64,000 bases of DNA, taken from positions 18,122,422 through 18,186,421 of the forward strand of contig NC_079973.1 of the NCBI RefSeq assembly GCF_029852145.1, in the 5' to 3' direction. Within the stretch, counting starts at the first letter, position 1. The number at the start of each line of letters is the position of its first letter. The notes beneath the pieces were generated by a model. It was given only the letters and a program-made list of their open reading frames with translations. It made no database searches and was not told where the DNA came from. A program made the position numbers and the translations under genes. The DNA comes from Microplitis mediator. Taxonomy: Eukaryota; Arthropoda; Insecta; Hymenoptera; Braconidae. Positions 46,967 through 59,427 of the stretch are shown here, in pieces.

Positions 46967-49513
46967 TCTATCATCGTATCTTGCAATTGCGCTTACATTA
47001 GATTACGTTCAGTAAGTCTCCCACTAGCTCATACATTTAATTGTCCTATTCTCAATGACTCCATGGGAGTTCTACTTTCTAGAAATCTGATTATACTGAT
47101 TATGTATTGTCATTTGAATAATAGTTTTATTTGTTAAATCTTATTTCCGTGTTAATGTGCCATAAAAATAATAAAAAAATATTTAAATAAATTGAATAAG
47201 AAATAAATGTACTAATGAATTATTATTCAAATATAATTGTAGATTATACTGCTGTTTTCTCGAATATAATTAATGTAATTATTTATTTTAATGGTTAACA
47301 TCCGTTATTTTATCGATTTTATGAGTTATAATTACGAAAACTATTATTATATTTTTAATATTTATTATCAAAATAATATTTACATTAATGTAAATCCTAC
47401 TATAAATCAAGTTTCTGTTTATTTTTTTTTTAAATAAATGATAAATAATTACTGATAAAAATTCTAACATACATTTTTAGTGAAATTAAAAATCCATTAA
47501 TTAATAGCATTACTCTAGCATTAAATAAATAATATCTCTCATAAAAATATGACAAGTTATTTATAATTTAAGCTGACGGTTTATAGTTTGTCTTTTTCAT
47601 AGTGAAAGGATTTTATTTAAATAGATTAAATGATCAATAGTTAAGACATGGTTATTTTACAAAAAAAAAAACGTTAACTTGAACAAATAGAAATAAAAAT
47701 GAAATGGTGTGTAACAAGTTTCATTATTAAATTGCAGTAAACAATAAAGCAAGAATAAAAATGACGGATAGGCTGAAGGGAATAAAACTCATGGTCACCG
47801 AATTGGTACTTTACTTCCATTCTCTTAATTCCGATAAATTTTTTTTAAATCTCACATAAAGGTGCGCCTTATTGTAAAAAATTTACGTGAAATCTAACTA
47901 GAATGGAATAATCGTGGCAATTGACGTGCCAGAAACATACCTAACCAGCGCAAGGCAATACTATCCATGTTGTTATTATTATTATTATTGTTGTTATTGT
48001 TATTAATATTATTATTGTTGCCGTTGTTGCTGTAGCCCAGAGCATCGGATCGAATAATAGAACGCAATGTGCAGCATTATATGTCAGAACCAAAAGCATT
48101 GTAGTTATACACTGTTTACTGCACTGTGATATTCTTCTTGTATATATGTATGTAAGTATATAAACGAATAGAAATACAACGGTAAATACTCTCACGGAGG
48201 AAAACAATGAACCGTGTGCATTTCATTTCGTTTGGTCCGCGGACCTTGTAATAACTCATCGGTGAAAGCACCGAGACATAGAGCAGGCGTGGGCCGGTTA
48301 CCGGCTTAATGAGATAGCGATTGTGGTTTTGTTGTAGACTAAGGCGTTTGCCGATCAGCACATCATAGACATCTATGAGTAGAGTGTAGATACATGCATG
48401 TACTTTAATTTTAAAAGTTTAAAAGAAATGAGAGTAAAAAAATGTTAAGAAGGTGGGGCTTGAAACAGGATTACATTAATTGCTTACATCGATAATTCAT
48501 TTTTGTTAAAGAAGAAAATTACCTCGTGCCAAGTTGCACACGATGAAAGCTTTATGGTCTTGCTATTGAGATATACAACAAACAACCACTGGTGGGGTGT
48601 CAAAGAGAAGGTTTAGTGCACAGGCTTATTCACCTTGATACGCAAAAACTCGTGTATGTAACGACGTGTTAGCTGATGGTGTTACGGGTGGCCTCAGTTT
48701 GAGGTTTATCAAAATAATAAAGTAAAGTGCACTTAAGAAATTTTTATTCATTAGTATAGATCATTTTCTTGTGTTATTAAATATACAAAGCTCTGTTTTC
48801 TATTTTTCAGTTTTATCTAAGTCTTAATTAAAAATTAATAAAAAAATTTTTAAATAGAGAATAAAGTAATAATTCATTTCACTTGTTCATAAATTAAAAA
48901 TAATTTATTTGTGTTTACACACGTAGTTTTAAAATGTTTGTACAGATGAATATTAAATAAATGCTTGTCGAAAAAAAAAAAAAGATTTATTAAGCAAGAA
49001 AAAAAATAATGAATGCAAATTTAAAACAACTATAAACAGCTGGTAAGAAGATAATAAAATATAATAGCACAAAGTTTATGAAAATGAGATTAAAATAAAA
49101 TGTAATATGTAAATGTAATTGACAGATTTGTGAGCATCAACATCTACAGTCTACCCATTAACTTGACTGATTTGCGTCTGGCCACCTGGATTTACTCGTA
49201 ATTGGCGACATTCCTTGGAATGTAAACTACATTGTCTATTGACGGATTTGTAGACTCACTACATAAATATATGTACATACATATATATTTACATACTCAC
49301 TTATATACAATATCAGTGAACTGGAATAGGACGTAGTTTAAAATTATTTACTCAAAGTTTATCTCACAAGAAATTGACTAACAAGCAAATTAACCAAACA
49401 AACTTAGACTTGTGTACTCTCTTTCTTATGATTTTAGCTGTAACTAGTGATACAGAAGAGTGATTAATCAAACGATCTATCAGCTGCTTTGGGTCAATGA
49501 CTTTGTTTCTTAG

Positions 49514-49556
49514 ATAATAATAATAATAGTAACAATAATAATAATAATAATAATAA
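49514..49556. repeat. (AAT)n microsatellite
   Basis: TAA/AAT trinucleotide run of about 43 bp with AGT and AAC interruptions. Confidence 0.9.
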
Positions 49557-50550
49557 AAATAAAATCATCAAGCGTCGGGTGAAAGTAAATGTTTAAGCAT
49601 AAAAATAACCTAACCACAGTAGCAACTTTGCTGTCTTTTATGACATAAAATTTAATTTTTAAAAATCATCTAACATATATTATACAGATTTATATACTTT
49701 ATTTATATTTATCTAGTTTGTAATGGGAGCCCACCAAAGACGTAAAACTCATGTTTCAACCACTATCGATGGTATAAAATAAAGTATAAATTGACCTAGT
49801 GCAATGTCGTACCGCTACTAAACCTCATAAATTATTTTTAATAAAATTTTTATATTCTTTATATGTTATAATTAATAACAACAATAATAATAATAATAAC
49901 AATTTTAAAATGTATAACTCAGTGAAAGCTTCTTAGCAGGATTAATGTTTCATTTGAAACCACAAAATGTATTGGCTTAACTTACACAATAGATTGGTTT
50001 CGAATAATATAGAAATAATTTTATGTGTACATACATCTATATATTACAATATACTAGTGTACACTGGATTATTGAAAAATGTGTATTTGAACAAGTGTTA
50101 GTTAAAAAAAAAAAAAAAAAAAAAAAACATTTTTAAAATTTACGCATCGAAAAAATAGTGTCATGTTCAGTAGTATTGTTTTGTATGACTATGCATACAA
50201 ATAAAATAACTATTTATAAAAAAAGTGTAAACCGGAAAGGGTATAAATTGCTATATGGCTCATATATAAATTTATATATCTACATTTATTGTTGTGAAAT
50301 AATGGAATGAATTGAAATGAATTTATATCCTAATCTTGGATTTACTATGTACATTTATATCACGTGTCCAATTCGATGCCGTGCGGCTACTACCTCTGTA
50401 ACTGGCGTGTAAGATCTGACAAACTACTGGAGGGTAAGATGAAACGCCATAGAGACTGACACACAGTCTCGACTACCTTTTGAGCTTTAGTTTATTACTA
50501 AATCACGTTCAAGCATTATTTAGATATGTTTTAACAATATTCATTTATAT

Positions 50551-51079
50551 ACCCGGGTCAAAAATAAAACTTATTTTCTTTTGAAGTTATCGATTTGCCG
50601 ACGAATTTCCGATAAGATTTTGACTTAAATTAAATTTTTGTCAACTTTTAAAGCTTTTTTCATCTTAGTTTGAACTTATTATTCGTCTTCACTTCGAGTG
50701 CGCCAGTCATTCAACTTACTTTTGACTTGCTGAACCAAGTCGAAAAAAAGTTATTAATTCGCCTAACTTTAGATTTGCTCAAACAAGTCAAAAGCAAGCA
50801 ATTTTTTAGTGTAAAATGTGTATTTCGCGTTTCACCTTAGATTTGACTTTTTCGCCTTATAATTTAAGTCGAATAAGTCTAAACCAAATCAATTTCGACT
50901 TAACTTCAACTTTTTCGTCTTAAATCGTGACTAAGTAAGCCAGTTGAGTCTAAACCAAGGTGAAAACTCAATGTATTTCAGATCTCCATAAAAAATAGTC
51001 GAGCTTGTCTTGTGAAAAAAGGCTCTTAATTTCGATTTGGTAAACCAAGTCTAAATCAAGTATTATTTTTGACGCGGGT
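50551..51079. mobile_element. Inverted-repeat element with AACCAAGTCTAAA motifs
   Basis: Termini ACCCGGGTCAAAAATAAAAC and the inverse of ACCCGCGTCAAAAATAATAC form a 22-bp TIR with two mismatches. The interior repeatedly carries variants of AACCAAGTCTAAA and the inverse TTTAGACTTGGTT, plus AAGTCGAAA, in both orientations. Target duplication is not evident. It may be a MITE with multiple subterminal protein-binding repeats; non-coding. Confidence 0.7.
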
Positions 51080-51147
51080 TGCAATGATTAAATGTAACAT
51101 TTAATTTTTATACTCAAGCTAAAGTATGATAACAATAGTAATTAATA

Positions 51148-51462
51148 CACGGAGAAAAATGGATACCAAAATTGTACGAAATTTTATTATGCTCTTGACC
51201 AAACTTGAAACAGGAAGTTGAGTCTTTAAAAAATGATTATGCTGCACTATAATTATTATTGTGAGCCTCTAAAAATTTTTATTTTTTACTAAAATTCCTA
51301 TTGTAGACAAATAATATTCATTGCAATTTATTGATAAGTTCAAGTGTATAATATTTTTTGTAGTGTAGCATAATAATTTTTTAGCAACTCGACTTCTTGT
51401 TTCAAGTTTGGTCGACAGCATAATAAAAATTCGTAGTTTTCATAAGCCCATTTTTGTCCGTG
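51148..51462. mobile_element. Long-TIR MITE, CACGGA ends
   Basis: 315 bp, flanked by TA on both sides (51146-51147 and 51463-51464). Arms of about 105 bp are inverted copies: CACGGAGAAAAATGG on the left and CCATTTTTGTCCGTG on the right, and GACCAAACTTGAAACAGGAA mirrored by TTCTTGTTTCAAGTTTGGTC. Non-coding. The termini resemble those of 54489-54754 and, more loosely, 23557-23780. Confidence 0.9.
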
Positions 51463-53841
51463 TATTAATGTCAAGATAAATAAATATTTAAATTATGTAC
51501 TTATTAACGAGGGTGTAATTCTCATACTTGTGATATTAATGCAGTGGAATTTATTATTCTATATAAAGTAAGTAAAATTTATCAAGTATGTTCTAACGTC
51601 GAATTAAGACACATCAACTGGTCGACAACAATGTTTTTCCCGTCGTCTCGACACCGCTATTCGAAACACGTTCCTGACCGATCTATGTGCAGCAGTAGCA
51701 GCAGCATGCATCTAGCAGGATGCTCTGAATCACGAGGGAACGTAATTCAAGCTTGACGTGGCAGCAATAACAGCTAACAGCTAACAGCAGCAGTATATAT
51801 ACGCGCGGTCGGTCATACCACGTCGTCTTTTTAACCAAGACACCGAATGACATGTATAACGGTGTGTTAGTATAGTTACAAGGAGACTTACATAGAAATG
51901 CATCAACCCACACTGTAACCGGATGACATCGAGCATTTGCTTTATAACCATAAACTTTGCGGTGTCTAGCAACTTATAACCTAAATCAGGTCGTTGCAAT
52001 TGCCGCGATTTATCTCATACTTGTTTTAATTGCTCAGTTATGTCGATAAACAACAACAACAAGATGAGAATAAGAAAAGTATGGTATAGTATATGATATG
52101 GTAGTAAAATATTAACATCAACCAAGAGTTTAAAGCTTCTTTTCTTTCTCTATATTATGGTATACTTAAATGCCGGTGGTGGTACTTCCTCAAAAGATAA
52201 TCACGGTATAACGTGACCTGGGATATCAGAGTATAGTAAACATAAAACCTAGTAGTTTAATCAGAAAATGTTAAACTCCTGAGCAAAAGCATAACAACCT
52301 ATATGTAGTATATACGTAACCTATTGGGGATGTAGCTGTAAAATTAGTGTATGTAGTGTATAGTGAGAAATTTGCTGGAGTTATGAGAGCCAGCACTCGA
52401 CCGGATGCCTCGTAAATCATGAATAATTGACGTTGAATTAGCCAAAGAAAAAGATAGAAATATTAAACGGCAGCAACAGCTATATACTACACTAGCAACA
52501 ACCACTAAGGCACTAAGGATAACATACGTGCTTGTTTGTCCATCTAAGATCTTAGATCGTTAAGATCATTGTGGGACTAGGTTAGGTTTTAGTTTAAACT
52601 TCCGGCGAAACTTTAGCTTTTGTCCTCATATAAATATCTGTATATAAAACTCAACAAGATACTAGTTATTCATATTGTATATTACATGTTATATTTATCG
52701 GTCTATACTCGTTATTATAAGATGGTGAACATTAATTTATATGTTAACATTTACGGCGGATGAATTCATTATTGAGAGATCGAAGGAACCGATAATTAAT
52801 ATTTCATTGGCTTCAAACCAGGATATTAATTATTATCGACATTATCGGTAGAAAGTAAATTCAAATCGATACAATAGTAAAATATATATATATATTTTAT
52901 TTTCTTTTATTATTTTTAATTTTTATTTTATTATTACTTTTGCAAATGCATGGCTATGAGCCAAGTTAAGTGGGTAAGTAGGTGGCAGTACGAATAATCG
53001 ACTATATGACAGTATAACTCGTTTAACACTACACAGCCTACGCGTCTAAAACGTTTTATGAGTATTATAATAATTCATGTGCTGATACTTGGCATATTAT
53101 CAAAATTATTAAATTATATATTTAAATAAATTGAAATGTTAATGATTTATTACTATTTAATTATTTAATTAATGTAATACAAGTAATTAAAATTTATAAG
53201 ATAATGCATACTAATAAAATAAATTTTACCTTATAGATGGTATCCTTAAAAAAATTTATCACTACTAATATCACAAGAAAAAAAAATCACGTAATACAAT
53301 TGTATATATTTTTTTCGATAAAAATTGTCGTTTTCGATTACGATCAATCTTAAAAAGTAAAACGTTGCAATATACATCCGTAGTGTTTAACTGTGTAACA
53401 GATACTGGAGTCCCTGGTACATAAAATCCACCCTTGGTCTACTATCCTCTGACCCCAAGATCGTAAATTCTAACGTACGTCCATTCAATCTCGTATAACG
53501 GGTGAGAAACGGCTGAGAAAGAAGTCTACTGAGGGGTAGACGCGGATGCATCATAGATGATACTGTGTAATGTATATACACGTTGGGGATGAAGGAATTT
53601 AGTATGAACGCGAGGGGTAAGAAGAGTAATAACGCAATGACTCATAAGTTGTGAAAAAGGTATATTGGGTATTCACAGTATTAGAATTTCTAGACGACAC
53701 TACCACCGTAGTACTATATAGTGAAACATTTCTTTACTCTTTAGGCCTCTAGACGATATGTCTAGGGACTTCCGTATATATTACTATTATGGGTTGGAAT
53801 AAAAATATAAAAGGGGAAAGAAAGAAAAGGTTTGTACTTAC
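51463..53841 (-). other. Likely intron; GC-richer islands at 51600-51830 and 53370-53640
   Basis: Lies immediately downstream of the GTAAGT donor of the minus-strand exon at 53842, so it should be intronic for that gene. The island 51600-51830 contains GCAGCAGTATATATACGCGC, a TATA-like motif, and tandem AACAGCT repeats at 51769-51788. An open frame at 53387-53581 (minus) has no recognisable domain. No exon is supportable. Confidence 0.45.
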
Positions 53842-53903
53842 CGAGTGCTTTGGGGTAATAACCCCCTGGGTTATGTTACGATCGTCTGCCATGACTCCAC
53901 AAT
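53842..53903 (-). CDS. Exon with start codon: MADDRNITQGVITPKHS, gene unknown
   Basis: The best-supported coding exon in the window. On the minus strand a textbook acceptor (TTTTTTTTTTCTTTCAG) ends at 53904; 62 nt follow, ending at TCG/GTAAGT. ATG at 53890-53892 opens 17 codons that end exactly at the donor in phase 0. Eleven nucleotides precede the ATG. If the exon at 59428-59461 is spliced to it, the frame continues open upstream (RQRRRSYTRDKDCGV before the Met), so the ATG may be internal in some isoforms. I do not recognise the protein. The rest of the CDS must lie to the left across a long intron. GC content well above the flanks agrees with exon status. Confidence 0.7.
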
Positions 53904-54488
53904 CTGAAAGAAAAAAAAAATCCCATTGTCATTTTTCTTTGTTTTTTTTTTTTGTTTGAATCTGAAATATTCTTAATAAATAAAATAGTTTGCCAACTAT
54001 AATGACTAATAATGTCAAAATAAATATAAATTAACGTAAATTTATTTCGTTATTTTTTTTCATTTAAATTGTTAATGATTTTGTAACAGTTTCAATTTCC
54101 ATTGGGACATCGTTAAGAGGCCGCATTAACGCTAAATTTGCATTTAATTGGAATTACTCTCATTCACTTTAGAGCTATCTTTTTTTCTCTTTATTTATTT
54201 ACATACAAATACGCTAAAAGACCACAATCAGCCTTCTTTTCTTTTTCTATATATATATGTAAATGAATACGTTATAAATCAACAACTGGTCGCTGATCGC
54301 CATCTTCCCCAATTACCGTGAAAGAGACTTTGCTGCTTTACTCAGACAACAGTCACGCCAAATACCCATACAATAACATTTATAAATTGAGAGGATAAAA
54401 TTATAAAAAAAATTTTATTGATTGAATTGATCTGTAAATATTTTAAAATAAAATTTACTTTAACTTTCATTAAATAATATTACGAGTA
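53904..54488 (-). other. Intron, AT-rich
   Basis: Start of the 5.5-kb interval (53904-59427) between the two minus-strand exons. Only the acceptor pyrimidine tract next to 53904 and AT-rich filler are seen. Confidence 0.5.
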
Positions 54489-54754
54489 CACGGAGAAATT
54501 ATTCTTATTTGAAATGCAATGGTGTGATAGTAATGTCGGACCATGTTGGCCAACGTTCGGAAATAGAAATAAACACATGCAAAAATTACTATGCCCATAG
54601 TAAAATCAACGATTATATCACAAATTACTGTAACCATTGGAAGTTTTACTATGGTTATTTCTGCACGTGTTAATTTCAATTTCCTTTAGATGGCCAACAT
54701 GGTCCGACATTACTATGACACCATAGCATTTCAAACAAGAATAATTTATCCGTG
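54489..54754. mobile_element. Long-TIR MITE, CACGGA ends, intronic
   Basis: 266 bp, flanked by TA on both sides (54487-54488 and 54755-54756). About 65-bp inverted arms: CACGGAGAAATTATTCTTAT at the left and ATAATTTATCCGTG at the right; AATGTCGGACCATGTTGGCC is mirrored by GGCCAACATGGTCCGACATT. Non-coding; it lies in the intron between the two minus-strand exons. The ATG-bearing minus-strand open frame inside is a product of the inverted repeat. Confidence 0.9.
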
Positions 54755-56719
54755 TATAGATAACATTCACCGTAAGAAAGTTACTTTTTGATAAATAATT
54801 ATGATTAATTTTTAAGAAACAATGAATAATGACATATTATGTAACAAATTGTGACCAAGCATGAAAATTAAAAATATAATATGTATAATATTCGTTATTA
54901 GATAATTCCATATAAATTGAAAGTCATCAGTCGTATGTTAAAATATGTTATGTTACAACAAATTTTTTTTTTTTAATCATATGAAATGTAATTTGTCATG
55001 TTGCAGTAAATCATTCTTAACATGAGATTGTTTTTTTATCACTGTTACATCACACTCGAATGAGAAATAAATTACATATGGAAATAAAAAAATGACTTAA
55101 CTTGATACTTTTCTTATAAGAATATTAATGAAAGAATGAAAAACTAAACAAAATTTGAGAAAAAAAAAAAAGGATGCAGACTTTCTGTAACTGGGGAAGT
55201 TGTTTATTTTTATAAAGTTATACATAGCTTTAGATAAAATAAACTTTTGCATTAAGGTGTTTTAAGCAAACTGGCGTGACAGGCATAAACTGTTTAAACC
55301 ATTTAATGACGAGATTAAAAAAAAAAAAAAATAACAAAAACTACAGAGTTACTTTATGCCTCTTACCCACTATTTCTTAAAAGTAGTGTACTTAGCTTGT
55401 ATCATAAAATAAAATTCAATTTCAAGACCTCCAATGATGATGTAAATGTCGGTGTATACAATTATCAGAATAATTCTCTCCGTAAAACAAATTGAGATAT
55501 CTCATAGACAAGACTGCTTAGATGGTGATCACAGAAATTATTAATAATGTCGAGTGCAGAGTATGGTTTCAAGGATAAACAAGCAAGTAAGTCGTTTTGT
55601 AATAGTAATAAGTAATAATGAATAATAAATAATAATAAACAAACAACAGCAACAATAAAAAAAATAAGTAAATAGTAGAAAAAATTTTGAATAATATGCT
55701 ATCATATTACTAATAATGTGTTTTGTAAATTTAATATTTAAATGGAAAGTTTATATAAACTCTTATATATTATCATAGTAATAATGTAAGGATTAAATGC
55801 ATCTTAAATGATAATTTGGAAAATATCATTCGATAAATGATTCTCAATGAAGTGATAAACATGGTACTTTCACGCGCTACTTTCACTTCTTGACAGCTCG
55901 TCCATTTGACGTCCTAAATTGTTGACTCTTTACTCATCATCAAGATTTTATTCAAGATAAAACCTTTTTTTTTGCGTTATAAAGAGACAGATAAAAAATA
56001 TTAAAAATTCAAAAGGTTCACGAGGGATATTGTTTAATATTACTCGAGTTTTTTGGGTTAGTTTGACTTGTTGCCACAACGGAATAAACTTTTAAAAGGT
56101 AATTGGTGTATCCTGGATGGCCTAAATTCACGATCCCAGGTATAGTTTGTCTGAGCCAGGTAGAGGAGATGATGCTGCTTCTGTTTCTTATTCGTGGCTC
56201 TCTTACTCTTACTTCTTCTTCTTATTCATTCCATCATTATTATTATTATTTTTTCTTCCATGTACCTTTTAGCTTAATCAGCGTGTTTGGCACAGTGAAC
56301 ACAAAATACGTTTGTGCACGAACATATCCAGTCTTTCGCAAACGAACGTGCCTCGAATGCATCATTAGTGTTGTTAAACGTTACATTACTTTGTGATACC
56401 TGACACAGCACACAATACGCTAAACGAATGAACCAACGAATGTACGATCCAAAACTCACTTCAATACCAAGGATACTCTACTCAACAAAACAAATACTAA
56501 CAAACAAAAATAAATATATATACGATTCCTATTATAAAATGAATCACCAATATTTAAATCCTATAATGAGCGCTTTGACACATGATTTTATGTAAAAAAA
56601 AAAAAAAAATGCTCTTGTCAAATTTATTTAACAATTTTGAATGTTAAATAATATTTCATTCAAATAAAATTAATTAATATTTTTCAAATTTTATAATTTT
56701 TTGCCAATAATAATTTATA
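54755..56719 (-). other. Intron, AT-rich
   Basis: No supportable exon. Contains A-tracts at about 55159-55171 and 55317-55331. The open frame at 56103-56396 (plus, 97 codons) is built on CTT/ATT repeats around 56205-56250 and lacks a domain. Confidence 0.5.
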
Positions 56720-57101
56720 CTCTGTAAAAAGAGCGGTGTTAAAGGTGGACTCAATTTAACACCGTGCGGTGTTAAAATAAAATAACACTGGTGTAGACGG
56801 TGTAATTTGGCGATGTTAAATCGGTGTAAAAAAAATTCCACGTACAGAAATTAGAAAAAAAAATGTATCACATTTAAATAATTATTTATGCTATGCGTAA
56901 TTTACTTAAAAATTACACAATCTTACACCGGCCATTTCAATCAACAATAATTTAATTAATTAATAAAAATGCTGTTTAACTGTAGTAAAATAATATTTCA
57001 TTTTCAACACCGAAAAATATTTACATCGGCGGTGTTGTCATTTTAACACCGAAAATTTTAACACCTACACCGCCTGGACGTACCCCGTTTTTTTTACAGT
57101 G
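56720..57101. mobile_element. MITE, GGTGTTAAA family, copy 2 (uninterrupted)
   Basis: 382 bp. Ends CTCTGTAAAAAGAGCGG and TTTTTTTTACAGTG, with TA on both sides (56718-56719 and 57102-57103). Repeated GGTGTTAAA / TTTAACACC and GGTGTAGACGGTG motifs. Shares its full plan with 37981-38911 minus the nested insertion. The terminal CTGTAAAAA is the same as in the CGGAGTGAA family, hinting at a shared transposase. Non-coding. Confidence 0.9.
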
Positions 57102-58099
57102 TACAAATGAAACTGGAGTAAAAAAAAATCGAACTAATTAATGAGTATACTTCATAAATTCAGATTTTTTTTAATATTTATGAAATATTTTTTTTTATTT
57201 TCTATAATAAATTATTTAAAACCTAAAATTTTTTTTGTAGTAATAAATTGATCTTTTCAAAAAAGTTTATAAAAAGATTACACATAAATAAACCTATGTA
57301 TACGAGAAAGTAAAATTTTTCAGTATTTTTTTTAGTCAGCAATAAAAAAAAAACTTGCTGAAGATTAATTTACGATTTTTGACCCGGTTTTTATTATGTT
57401 ATATTTTTCGTGTTCTTCAACTTGGTATGGCCACAGTATAGAATAGGTAGCATGAATTCTTGAGAGTCTCGTGTACGCACAAAAGCTGCACCCGAGCGGG
57501 ATATTTTTGTCCCAAAGAAACCTTATAGCCTCACTCTAAAATTCCTGGACCAAGCTATCTCTCTAGTGTGGATGATCGTTTTTACTCTTTCTCGAGAATA
57601 TAAGTATCTTTGGTTGAACGAACAACGATGTAGACTCATGGAATTTTGCACGAGTGCTACTGTGATGCGGGTGAATGACCAAGCCATATAATTCTCTCGG
57701 ACCAACAAGCTCTATGCCTTACACTAGTTACTTAGTCCAAACTCATTTTATCTCTACTCCGGAAGTTTGGTCAAGTCAATCTTAAAACAACATTACAGTT
57801 ATAAAAAAAAATTATTTTAAAAAGTATATACACATATATATTTAAATCTTTCTATACGTATATATTCTCACGGGCAATAAATCTCTTGTAGTAAATAGAG
57901 GTATTCAGAAATAGTTGAAGACTGAATGTTATATAGCTGTAAGTACTCTCAGAAATATAGATATTCACTGAAAGATCGAAGAAATCGTTCTATATTCCTT
58001 TCAAACATTTATATATACTTTTATTCTTCATCTATATATATATATATATATATAGAAATACATAATTTTTTTTTGACTTCTTCATCTTCCTCTTTGCAG
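57102..58099. other. Non-coding; GC-richer patch and possible plus-strand donor
   Basis: A GC-richer patch lies at 57430-57780. On the plus strand AGCT/GTAAGTACTC at 57939 is a strong donor that, with the acceptor at 58099, would define a 161-nt intron. An upstream acceptor-like AATCTCTTGTAG at about 57893 could bound a 45-nt exon. If real, this would be a plus-strand transcript overlapping the minus-strand gene's intron. Confidence 0.35.
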
Positions 58100-58203
58100 T
58101 TGCTACCTTTTGTGAATTCTATTGCCTCTACGGAAATAACTTTCTATGCCATGAAACATCGTGACGGAAAGTCGAGCGATACTCGAGGAAAAGATGCCTC
58201 GAG
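58100..58203 (+). CDS. Candidate plus-strand exon, function unknown
   Basis: Preceded by a strong pyrimidine tract and acceptor (CATCTTCCTCTTTGCAG, ending 58099) and followed by CGAG/GTGAGG. The 104-nt interval is open from its first base (34 codons, leaving 2 nt) and contains an in-frame ATG at 58151 (MKHRDGKSSDTRGKDAS). It is GC-richer than its flanks. The peptide is hydrophilic at the C-terminal side and matches no family I know. It would be antisense to the intron of the minus-strand gene, so it may be an independent transcript or a chance combination. Confidence 0.35.
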
Positions 58204-58299
58204 GTGAGGAAGGTAACAAATATAGAATATTTTAGAAATTACCTCCGCATATATCACATCCTTACATGCTGATACATATATAGAGTAATAATAATTATT

Positions 58300-58330
<31 letters not shown>

Positions 58331-59427
58331 ATGAATGTATGTATGTATGTATACGTAATAACATATTTAAACTGATAATATAAAAGGTCAACGAAGTAAA
58401 CTAATTCGACATTGGCCGGCTTTGTGTGTCTAACAAATTATATAACCACATTGAGTTAGCTTTGTGCTACTGTACACTAAACAATTAAAATTCATCGCTG
58501 TAAAGATAAAGTTAAATAAAAATAAAATAAAATAACCGAGAAAAAAAAAACAGAACAAAAAGGAAAGTGAAATTACCGAGATTTATTTTTTTATCGCAAG
58601 ACCAAGTGCAACTATTCTTTATATTTTATTATTCCTCGTTACTATTCAACTTGTATATATTTATATGTATTTTATGAATGTTTTAATGGTTTTAAAATTA
58701 CTACCTAAGAATTCTTTATTTAGAATACACTTTCCCATAGTTTTTTTTTTCTCCACGTCTTCCATATTGCACTCAATATAAATCTACAAACACTTCCTAC
58801 ATACAAATATGTACAAATATATATTCTGTGAGAATAATATAACTAAAGTTAATAATAGATGGAAAGGTATACAAATAGATTTAGGTGTACATAAAAATAT
58901 GTAAAACATACAAATGTAATAAAATTAGATATCAAAGTACAAGGAGAAGAAGAAGAACAACAACAACAGCATCGTCGAGCCATGTGATGGCTAAGGTGAT
59001 TTTCTTGTTCCCATAAACTTGTATAATTTCTTAGTGTAGACCGCGTTAATTACTTTATCGAGAGGAGAACTACTAGCCTATACTCATAGTATAGCCGCGG
59101 CGTGAGGTGTACACGAGAAGGAAAAACAGCAATTGCTTTTGGAATGGATAACGATCGACGATTAGGCAGAGCAACGAGCTCGTTCAAAGCCGGAGGCCAC
59201 TTTCTCCCTCAATCGTGTGTGTCTCGCCCACACGTTTCTTTGCATATGTAGACTATCAAGTGTGGGTGCGCTAAGTCTCTTTTATCCATTGCACCAAGCT
59301 CGATGTATATACACTCAGTAATGTATAACATACATATATACATATATAAATACAAACGAGACTAAGAGAATAAGAGAGACAGATCCGCGGAAGGTCGATT
59401 CTAACCCCGATGGTCTACGTGACTCAC
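58204..59427. other. Intron; microsatellites and GC-rich region at 59040-59427
   Basis: (AAT)n at 58286-58328 followed by (GTAT)n at 58334-58351. From about 58930 the sequence becomes GC-richer and leads into the short minus-strand exon at 59428. No further exon is supportable. Confidence 0.45.
58286..58351. repeat. Compound microsatellite (AAT)n-(GTAT)n
   Basis: AAT/ATT run to 58328, then GAATGAAT and five GTAT units. Confidence 0.9.

Larger units (their letters stand above)
46241..50550. other. Non-coding, AT-rich; candidate UTR exon near 47941-48245
   Basis: No coding gene is supportable. On the minus strand GGTTAG/GTATGT (donor 47935-47940) ends a GC-richer, ATT/GTT-repeat-containing stretch (47941-48245), and GGTCCGCGGACC at 48234-48245 is a perfect 12-bp palindrome, so a UTR-type exon is possible. 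CACGAG/GTAATT on the minus strand at about 48520 has an acceptor-like partner 40 nt upstream. Microsatellites: (TA)n 46924-46964, mixed ATT/GTT 47969-48022, (AAT)n 49514-49556, A24 at 50104-50127. Confidence 0.4.

Noticed and set aside
54470..54679. 69-codon minus-strand frame
   Set aside because: Falls almost wholly inside the MITE at 54489-54754.
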